A DNA stretch of 8,756 nucleotides from Clostridia bacterium. GTDB lineage: Bacteria > Bacillota_A > Clostridia > Christensenellales > UBA1242. Below the pieces are notes generated by a model. That model did no database searches, was not told the origin of the DNA, and worked only from the letters and a program-made list of their open reading frames with translations. The stretch covers positions 1-8,756 of the forward strand of contig JAFVZD010000093.1 of the NCBI GenBank assembly GCA_017508345.1, written 5' to 3'. Below are positions 1 through 5,948 of this stretch, piece after piece; within the stretch, counting starts at the first letter, position 1, and each line of letters opens with the position of its first letter. Both the position numbers and the translations under genes were made by a program.

Positions 1-17
1 CTGTTTTGGGCACAGAA

Positions 18-461
18 TTATCCACCATTCTTTGCACCACCATCAATCATATCCATACGCACCTTGTACTTACCACCAAAAAATTGCGTACCCAAAAAAG
101 CCCTCAATATCTTCTTCGCCTTACCAAAATGCATTAATCTACCAGGCAATATCAATACATTGGCATCATTGTGTTGTCTACTGAGCATAGCCATATCCAC
201 ATCTGTACACAAACCCGCTCTAATTCCCTTATTCCTATTAGCACAAATAGACATACCAATACCGCTACCGCAGATTAGTATACCCCTATTCTGTTCATCT
301 TTTTTTACTTCTTTTACTAATTTTTTGCAATAATCAGGAAAATCCACTGATTCCCTACTACCCGTACCCAAATCCACACATTCCACACCAATTTTCTTTA
401 GGTATTCTACTAGCTTTGCCTTTAGGTCAAAACCAGCATGGTCATTAGCAATATACAGCAT
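18..461 (-). CDS. rpiB: Ribose-5-phosphate isomerase B (RpiB/LacAB family)
   Basis: Cytoplasmic enzyme predicted to interconvert ribose 5-phosphate and ribulose 5-phosphate in the non-oxidative pentose phosphate pathway. The 147 residues match the usual family length of about 140-150. Visible family motifs are the N-terminal IANDHAGFDLK (Asp7-His8, phosphosugar site), DFPDY at 40-44, ILICGSGIGMSICANR at 61-76 with Cys64 at the position of the family's catalytic cysteine, SRQHNDANVL at 94-103 with His97, and the C-terminal FFGGKYKVR at 127-135. The ATG is preceded by AGGAGG at 476-471 with 9 bases of spacing, which fixes the start. It has its own promoter just downstream of the terminator of the preceding gene, so it is probably transcribed separately from the surface-protein operon. 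The related sugar isomerases LacA/LacB or an allose-6-phosphate isomerase are alternatives, but the single-subunit cysteine-type motif favours RpiB. The gene is complete, with TAA stop. Confidence 0.95.
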   Translation of the reverse strand: MLYIANDHAGFDLKAKLVEYLKKIGVECVDLGTGSRESVDFPDYCKKLVKEVKKDEQNRGILICGSGIGMSICANRNKGIRAGLCTDVDMAMLSRQHNDANVLILPGRLMHFGKAKKILRAFLGTQFFGGKYKVRMDMIDGGAKNGG

Positions 462-482
462 ATTTTGTTCCCTCCTATATAT

Positions 483-511
483 ATTATATCAAATATTTTT
501 GATTTTAGCAA
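483..511 (-). promoter_or_regulatory. Sigma-A-type promoter of rpiB
   Basis: Reading the minus strand, TTGCTA (511-506) and a perfect TATAAT (488-483) are separated by 17 bases, the optimal spacing. The -35 box matches four of six consensus positions. Initiation would fall near 477-474, on or beside the AGGAGG at 476-471, giving an unusually short leader of about 15 bases. The -35 box overlaps the T-rich tail of the upstream terminator. Confidence 0.7.
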
Positions 512-541
512 ACAAAAACAGAGTATTTTTTGTACTCTGTT
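510..541 (-). terminator. Rho-independent terminator of the surface-protein operon
   Basis: On the minus strand AACAGAGTA (541-533) pairs perfectly with TACTCTGTT (525-517) around a 7-base loop, CAAAAAA, followed by the T-rich run TTTGTTT (516-510). The 9-bp stem begins 10 bases after the TAA stop of the large surface-protein gene. It has only three G-C pairs, so it may be of moderate strength and allow some read-through to rpiB. Confidence 0.75.
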
Positions 542-551
542 AAAATTTTTT

Positions 552-3500
552 TTATTTTGGTTTATTTTTTGACCCAAGTGGTCTACCGCGCTTGCCAGGA
601 TTCTTGACTACATACAACTTGCGACCTTTCTTGTTTAGCGAACCTTTTGGTCTACCACGCTGCCCCGGATGCATAGGTGCTACAGTCTTTCGTCCTTTCT
701 TGTTGAGTGACCCCTTTGGCCTACCTCTACCTCGTTTCTCTTCCTCATGTAGTACCTCTACTGCTCTAGTTGTCTTGATATTGCCGTTGTAATCCATAGG
801 TGGTACAGTAACCTTTCGTACCGGAATAGGTATAATCCTAGTATTATCTGATTCTACTCTTAGTCCCATATAATTACTACTACCTTTTTTCTTTAGATTA
901 TTAGATTTCCACCCATGCCTACCTAGACTGGACTTTCTCTCATTACGCCTTACAAAATGCACAATAATCACTATCAATAATACAGCCAGTACCACGCAAC
1001 CACCCACAATAACGAATATTATAGGATTGATATCTTCTGCAAATTTTGCCTCCAAATCCATACTGCCATTAACTGCTAGTGACAATGTAGCATCTGTACT
1101 AATCAAATTGTCATTAACCATCCAGCCCACAAATCGGTAATTCTCATTAGCAATAGCCTTGACTGTAATGGCTTCCCCCAATTTTGCATACTGACTAGCA
1201 CCACTGACCACCCCCATCTCTGTGTCATTACTCTTGATACTAATGTACTGCAATCCTGCAAAAATAGCATTGACCACCAATACATCACTATCCACCACAA
1301 TATTTAATGTGGTTTGCTTGCTCAATATTTGATTGTCCGCCACCCAATACAAAAATTCATAATTAGGGTTGATACTAGCAGTCAATTGGATATTTTGGCC
1401 ATAATCAAACACACCACCACCTGTTACCACTCCCGCGTCATCCATTGATTGTGTACAATATATCACACCCTGCTTAGCGTATCTCGCCTCTATATCCATA
1501 TCCTTTGTCACATCCAAGTCCATACTAGATTGATCACCAATCTTAACATCTGTAACATTGTCATACCAGCCAATCAATCTATAACCAGGACTAACAGTAG
1601 TAACTAATGTTATTTTCTCAGCATAATCATATTTAGATTTGTCCACACCACTCAATACTCCACCAGCCATATTTTGCCCTACCGTAACCATATACTGCAC
1701 TACATCAAACACTGCTATTATCTCCATATCACTACCCACTGTAATCTCAGCAATATTCTTGGTCTTGTTGTATGGTTTACCATTAATCAACCAATGAGCG
1801 AATACATACTGTGAGTCATTATTATTCTCCAGTTGTCCCACAGATAATTTGTCTCCTACAAAGGTAGATAATTGCGTGGTGGTCATCTCCGAATATTTGC
1901 CCAATCGTGAACCCAAGATGTATTCAAAATCCACTCCTGATGTTGCATTGGTACCCAATACAACATTTACTGTCAGCACATTAAATTTACAAACAATAAA
2001 TATATCACTGTTAATGGCAAATATAGCCCCCGTCCCATCTGTATTAAATACATAATCATCTCCACTCTTTAGCCCAGTCGTCTGCATTTCAAAAGAATCA
2101 AAACTCAAGCCATGAGGTACTACCACAGCAAATTTTGCCTCTGTGCCAATATCAAACTTATTATCTACCAATTCATTATTGGTATCATAATACACATAAC
2201 ATTCACCACCTACCTTGATATTGGCAGTATTCTCACCTATTACTTGAGAGTCAAAATATATGCCATATTTTATTACATCAATCTGAGCCTGTATAGTCAT
2301 ATTCTTTTCTACCAGTATATCCAGTGTATCACGCAATCCCAATATATTGCCATCACCATCTACCCAAGATTGTAGATAGTACCCCGCACTTGGTGTCACT
2401 GTTACCGCAAATCTATCACCATGAGTCTTTGTATACACTTGAGCCGTTTGATTCATAGTACCATTTTGGATTGATTTTAATTCTATCTGATAGACATTTA
2501 TTGAGAATATCGCAGTACAAGTCCAGTTCTTGGTAATACCTTCCATTTCGAATTCTGGTGTCGTAATAGAGCCTGTATATATTTGTCCTAAATTATCTAC
2601 CAATTCCCATTCGACAAAGTGAAATCCCGGTACAATACTATCCACACGAATAGACCAAGTCTCATCATACTCTATACGCTTTTGTATTTTTTCACCCGTA
2701 CCGAATGAAACCTCTGCAATATCCACCATATTGGTAGCCAGATTTACTATATATTTAACTTTTGCAAAATGTGCTACCACCACATAATTATCATAATCAC
2801 CAATCACAAAGGTATCTACACCTTGATCCAACTCAGTCTCAGCCAAACCATCCGCTCTAACTGACCACCCTTCGAATGTATAATTGGTATTGATATTGCT
2901 TACAAATAATCTAATAGAAGCACCATAAGTCATCTCCGTAGTACTTAGATTGGTCTGTACTACACCATCTACTGAATAACTAAGTGTAGCTAGATTATCT
3001 GTATATACATTAGGCACAACCTGGAAATTATACTTGTTGATATCGAATACCACCCTAGCATCCGTTACTCCTACAACCTCAAATATGTAAACCTTATTTA
3101 CATAAAATGAATTGTCTGGATTCTTGATATTAGTACCATTAACCAACCACTTCTGTATCTTGTACCCTGGCTTAGCATTTGCCTCTAGCCTAATCATAGT
3201 ACCTAATTTTACATTAATATCAGTATCGATATATTCAACACTATCCCAATCAAAATCACTATCACTAGTATCTGCTACCTTGGCTTTGATTTGTCCATAT
3301 GAAGAACTATTCACACCAAAAGTCACAGCATGCAATTTGTAAACAAATCTAGCATCATATACACAATCTGCATTCACAATACTAACCGCCAACGCATTGA
3401 TATCCGTCTCTGGCGTATTCTGAGCCTTAGCCTGATTACTACTGAATACAGAATTATTCAAATTAGTCAAATACCAATCATCCAATTCATACATATGTGC

Positions 3501-4961
3501 TTTAGTTGTATCCTCTAGGCTCTCAGCTACTATTACAAAACTCTGTCCCTGCTCAATATACATATTGTGCTTATCCACCACTATTGGTTGGATATTTTGT
3601 AATGCACCAGCCTGAGGATTATTAATATCCTTGTATCCGCTAAAATAATAATCCACATAATCATCCACATTATTATTACCAGTCACATGAGATTGCAATG
3701 TAATTCTAGCCAACTGAGGCACTCTAGTCAATACAGGCAACCCATTATTCACAATATTTGACATCTGCCACACTACATATACAGTATCGCCCCTAGTATA
3801 TTTGTTCCATTTGTTATCTTCTAGCTTCAATATATTCCAATCTGCAGACATCACTGGTGCCTCGTACGAATCACTACTCTTTAACTCAGCTAGACTATAT
3901 GCTACAGCAGCAGTAGTAGACTGATTGTCTACACAATTTTTCTTGTAATAAACATTAGTATTATACTTAGCCACATTGATATCACTGACATTACCTATGA
4001 TTCCACCTATATACTCGGTAGTACCCAAATCTTGCTTTTTGGCTACCTTGGCAGTATTATAACAATCCCTGATAGCAGGTACTAATGAATTATTCCATTC
4101 TACCTTTCCCGCTATTCCACCCACACTACCAATTACCGTGGTACCATATATATCCACACCATCCCAAGTAGTATTACTAGGTGCTACATAACAATTGTAT
4201 ATACTAGCACCATTACCTAGCAATCCCACCATACCACCTACATGATTTACACCACATATTCTCGCCACTACATAACATTCTTGGATACTAGCACTAGCTG
4301 TCACTATATGACTAGAGGTATTGTATACCATCTCTGTACCATCACCCATCATCCTTGCCACCAATCCACCTACATATGTAGCATTAGAGTTAATACTAGC
4401 GTCCTTGATACCCAATAACTTTATCTGAGGATTGTATGTCACATTATTGTATGTATTAGGAGCTACATAACCGAATAAACCAGAATAAGTATCATATTCT
4501 CTAGTAGGTATATAATAGTTGATGGTCAAACCATATATAGAATACCCATATCCATCAAATTTACCTGAAAATGGTAACACTACATCATTATTACTATGAT
4601 CCAAGTCATAATTACCAATTGGCTCCCAATTGTACATAGATATATCTATATGCTTAGTGAGCCTATAACTAGCAGTCGCATAATGTATGTCCTTTTGCAC
4701 ATTGACATAATAAGCTAATTTTATCAAATCCTCTGCACAATTTATTGTATAAGGATTGGTAGCACTATGATACGCACCATCATCCACTGTATCAAAATCC
4801 TGCGTAGTACTATACCCATCCAAAGGATTGACTAACTCAGCATCTTGTAGAGCCAATACCTTGGTTTTGGGCATACCGAACACTGCTGTCAACAAAAACA
4901 ACAGCACTAGTACCACACTCATCCTAAATATAAATTTAGCATTATTACACTTGATGTGCAT
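552..4961 (-). CDS. Membrane-anchored GLUG/B-repeat surface protein with AT-hook-like tail
   Basis: Large envelope protein of 1469 residues; its function is unknown, with adhesion or surface binding likely from its modules. Order: signal peptide 1 to about 38 (basic start, hydrophobic core SVVLVLLFLLTAVFG, possible cleavage near VLALQ); GLUG-type repeats about 133-324 (GKFDGYGYSIYGL, YSGLFGYV, YVGGLVA, VGGMVGLLGNG, VGGIAGKV, IGGIIGNV); a linker with NNGLPVL at 405-411; ten divergent InlB-type B-repeats 415-1307; one transmembrane helix about 1313-1337 followed by RRNERK; and a 132-residue tail, basic overall, with three RGRP motifs at 1412, 1435 and 1458. The inside-positive flank puts the tail in the cytoplasm. 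No LPXTG motif precedes the helix. The frame also opens at TTG (4979) and ATG (4973), but GGAGG at 4971-4967 lies 5 bases before the ATG at 4961, so that start is chosen. It is the last gene of a probable operon and a probable paralogue of the partial gene at 5949-8756. Confidence 0.88.
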   Translation of the reverse strand: MHIKCNNAKFIFRMSVVLVLLFLLTAVFGMPKTKVLALQDAELVNPLDGYSTTQDFDTVDDGAYHSATNPYTINCAEDLIKLAYYVNVQKDIHYATASYRLTKHIDISMYNWEPIGNYDLDHSNNDVVLPFSGKFDGYGYSIYGLTINYYIPTREYDTYSGLFGYVAPNTYNNVTYNPQIKLLGIKDASINSNATYVGGLVARMMGDGTEMVYNTSSHIVTASASIQECYVVARICGVNHVGGMVGLLGNGASIYNCYVAPSNTTWDGVDIYGTTVIGSVGGIAGKVEWNNSLVPAIRDCYNTAKVAKKQDLGTTEYIGGIIGNVSDINVAKYNTNVYYKKNCVDNQSTTAAVAYSLAELKSSDSYEAPVMSADWNILKLEDNKWNKYTRGDTVYVVWQMSNIVNNGLPVLTRVPQLARITLQSHVTGNNNVDDYVDYYFSGYKDINNPQAGALQNIQPIVVDKHNMYIEQGQSFVIVAESLEDTTKAHMYELDDWYLTNLNNSVFSSNQAKAQNTPETDINALAVSIVNADCVYDARFVYKLHAVTFGVNSSSYGQIKAKVADTSDSDFDWDSVEYIDTDINVKLGTMIRLEANAKPGYKIQKWLVNGTNIKNPDNSFYVNKVYIFEVVGVTDARVVFDINKYNFQVVPNVYTDNLATLSYSVDGVVQTNLSTTEMTYGASIRLFVSNINTNYTFEGWSVRADGLAETELDQGVDTFVIGDYDNYVVVAHFAKVKYIVNLATNMVDIAEVSFGTGEKIQKRIEYDETWSIRVDSIVPGFHFVEWELVDNLGQIYTGSITTPEFEMEGITKNWTCTAIFSINVYQIELKSIQNGTMNQTAQVYTKTHGDRFAVTVTPSAGYYLQSWVDGDGNILGLRDTLDILVEKNMTIQAQIDVIKYGIYFDSQVIGENTANIKVGGECYVYYDTNNELVDNKFDIGTEAKFAVVVPHGLSFDSFEMQTTGLKSGDDYVFNTDGTGAIFAINSDIFIVCKFNVLTVNVVLGTNATSGVDFEYILGSRLGKYSEMTTTQLSTFVGDKLSVGQLENNNDSQYVFAHWLINGKPYNKTKNIAEITVGSDMEIIAVFDVVQYMVTVGQNMAGGVLSGVDKSKYDYAEKITLVTTVSPGYRLIGWYDNVTDVKIGDQSSMDLDVTKDMDIEARYAKQGVIYCTQSMDDAGVVTGGGVFDYGQNIQLTASINPNYEFLYWVADNQILSKQTTLNIVVDSDVLVVNAIFAGLQYISIKSNDTEMGVVSGASQYAKLGEAITVKAIANENYRFVGWMVNDNLISTDATLSLAVNGSMDLEAKFAEDINPIIFVIVGGCVVLAVLLIVIIVHFVRRNERKSSLGRHGWKSNNLKKKGSSNYMGLRVESDNTRIIPIPVRKVTVPPMDYNGNIKTTRAVEVLHEEEKRGRGRPKGSLNKKGRKTVAPMHPGQRGRPKGSLNKKGRKLYVVKNPGKRGRPLGSKNKPK
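555..728 (-). repeat. Tandem AT-hook-like repeats (three 23-residue units, last one short)
   Basis: Within the C-terminal tail, RGRPKGSLNKKGRK occurs at 728-687 and again at 659-618, and RGRPLGSKNKPK ends the protein at 590-555. Unit starts are exactly 23 codons (69 bases) apart, and the first two units both continue through a six-residue variable spacer to PG and a final residue. The RGRP core flanked by Lys/Arg is the classical AT-hook signature for binding the minor groove of AT-rich DNA. In bacteria this short basic pattern can also occur in proteins not shown to bind DNA, so the binding role is inference. Confidence 0.8.
1035..3719 (-). repeat. Ten divergent InlB-type B-repeats
   Basis: This part of the surface protein consists of beta-rich units of about 70-125 residues. 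Most carry a G/N-Y-x-F/L-x-x-W core (for example GYKIQKW, NYTFEGW, GFHFVEW, GYYLQSW, GYRLIGW, NYRFVGW) and end in a short strand of type A-x-F/Y (DARF, AHF, AIF, CKF, AVF, EARY, AIF, AKF). This is the pattern of the divergent InlB B-repeat / Flg_new family. The sixth unit has a Phe in place of the Trp (GLSFDSF). The units are too diverged to be recognised as DNA repeats by eye. Confidence 0.75.
3990..4565 (-). repeat. GLUG-type repeat region
   Basis: Residues about 133-324 of the surface protein show the Gly-rich GLUG pattern (hydrophobic-GG-L/I/M-V/A/I-G/A) at least five times, each preceded by a T/N/S-x-Y/H-V/I strand and often followed by a CY or CYN/CYV step. This pattern is typical of right-handed beta-helix-like segments of secreted and surface proteins. 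It begins with FSGKFDGYGYSIYGL, the usual entry motif of such domains. Confidence 0.72.
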
Positions 4962-4965
4962 TTTT

Positions 4966-4971
4966 ACCTCC
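4966..4971 (-). promoter_or_regulatory. Shine-Dalgarno site deciding the surface-protein start
   Basis: GGAGGT on the minus strand lies just upstream of the ATG at 4961, with 5 bases after GGAGG. The two earlier in-frame starts (TTG 4979 and ATG 4973) have no comparable site; the ATG at 4973 actually overlaps it. Confidence 0.8.
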
Positions 4972-4995
4972 ATGATCAATAAGTATTATGATCAA
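4972..4995 (-). repeat. Paired TTGATCAT direct repeat in the intergenic gap
   Basis: Minus-strand TTGATCAT occurs at 4995-4988 and 4979-4972, separated by 8 bases (AATACTTA), so the copies are 16 bases apart. Each contains the palindrome TGATCA, so the two could also pair as a 6-bp hairpin just before the Shine-Dalgarno site. It fills the space between the stop of the PHP gene and the ribosome binding site of the surface-protein gene. It may be an operator, a weak mRNA structure, or chance in AT-rich DNA. Confidence 0.5.
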
Positions 4996-5919
4996 TTATT
5001 TCTTCTTTTTGATTGGGAATTTGATCTCCAAATCCGCATTCTGTACATACCCCAAGTACTCAGGGGCAAAGCGTTTGCCCTCGATCTTGAAACCATCACC
5101 ATGAAAATCACTACCACCTGTCTTGTACAACCTATGCTTGTCACAATAATTTGTGAGCCACTGTGCCTCACTAAGAGAGAATTTTTTGTGTATACACTCA
5201 AAGCCATCCAATATATCCATAGCATCTAGTTGCTTTACCAAAGCCTTTGGATTAGGATGCTTGTACACCCTGAATGCATGTGCAAAACTACATATTCCAC
5301 CCGCCTCATGCACTCTATTACATGCTTCCACTATACTAGGAGTCTGCTCCAATATATCTCTACAATAGAATAATGAACCCGGCTTGATGACATGGTCTCG
5401 ATAAAAATTATCACCCTTACCTACACCATACTTTTGATACAATACTTGATTTTCAGGATATTTTGCCAAATCATGAAAGAATGTCTTGTGCGCAGTCCTA
5501 TACATAGGGTCAAACTTCAATCCCTCTGTAAACCTAAACCCCAATCTAGCCGCATTATCCTTTAGTGTCTCAATCCTTTTCTCTTCTAACGAAAATTGAT
5601 AATCCAGATTCAATACATCCCATTTGGCTAATGTATCTAGGTCAAAGTCATACGCCAGCACCTCGTACTTTTGTCCCTCATGTACTACAGCTATCTCACA
5701 TCCAGTCAATATTTTGCCACAAAAGACATTATTAGCGGCAGTCAGATTACGCACCTCAAAATTTGCATCCAGCAAATCATGATCAGTAAATGCCATTACA
5801 TCCAAACCACGCATTTCCGCAAATCGCAATAGTTCCCTTACATTATACATACCATCCGAATATTGCGTATGTATATGCAAATCAATCAATTGACCATTGC
5901 GGTATAATCTATTAAACAT
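4996..5919 (-). CDS. PHP-domain metal-dependent phosphoesterase
   Basis: Predicted cytoplasmic hydrolase of 307 residues with no signal peptide or membrane helix. The PHP metal-site motifs appear in order: DLHIHTQYSDG at 13-23 (His15, His17, Asp22), FTDHD at 44-48 (His47), GCEI at 73-76 (Glu75), RTAH ending at His144, GGICSFAHAF at 207-216 (His214) and GGSDFHG at 268-274 (Asp271, His273). Length and motif order resemble the single-domain YciV/RNase AM group, whose members cleave nucleotides, short oligonucleotides or RNA 5' ends; the substrate here cannot be read from sequence. Histidinol phosphatase is a less likely alternative, and no histidine genes are nearby. The segment YEVLAY at 85-90 has Glu86 where many relatives have a metal-binding His. 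The start is supported by AGAGGAG at 5933-5927, 7 bases before the ATG. It lies 29 bases after one repeat-protein gene and 34 before another, so it is probably co-transcribed with both. It ends in KKKK. Confidence 0.87.
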   Translation of the reverse strand: MFNRLYRNGQLIDLHIHTQYSDGMYNVRELLRFAEMRGLDVMAFTDHDLLDANFEVRNLTAANNVFCGKILTGCEIAVVHEGQKYEVLAYDFDLDTLAKWDVLNLDYQFSLEEKRIETLKDNAARLGFRFTEGLKFDPMYRTAHKTFFHDLAKYPENQVLYQKYGVGKGDNFYRDHVIKPGSLFYCRDILEQTPSIVEACNRVHEAGGICSFAHAFRVYKHPNPKALVKQLDAMDILDGFECIHKKFSLSEAQWLTNYCDKHRLYKTGGSDFHGDGFKIEGKRFAPEYLGYVQNADLEIKFPIKKKK

Positions 5920-5948
5920 TGCTTTTCTCCTCTTTTGTTAATTTTTTT

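Noticed and set aside
1..17. Possible hairpin after the rpiB stop (CTGT / ACAG)
   Set aside because: Only four base pairs are visible before the window edge and no T-run can be seen, so a terminator cannot be supported.
517..541. Hairpin as a terminator for plus-strand transcription
   Set aside because: The stem is symmetrical and T-rich sequence follows on both sides, but no plus-strand gene exists nearby. Only the minus-strand role is supported.
555..728. Tail repeats as a frameshifted or fused separate DNA-binding gene
   Set aside because: The tail is in one continuous frame with the transmembrane helix, no internal start with a good ribosome binding site was seen, and codon use does not change abruptly. 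A fusion is possible in evolution, but no break is visible.
4992..5225. 77-codon minus-strand frame inside the PHP gene
   Set aside because: It is an out-of-frame reading of the PHP gene, whose own frame carries all the metal-binding motifs to the end.
4828..5229. 133-codon open frame on the plus strand
   Set aside because: It lies antisense across the ends of two well-supported genes, has no recognisable domain and no convincing ribosome binding site. The other plus-strand frames (for example 64-333, 2112-2375, 6669-6968) are likewise low-complexity shadows.
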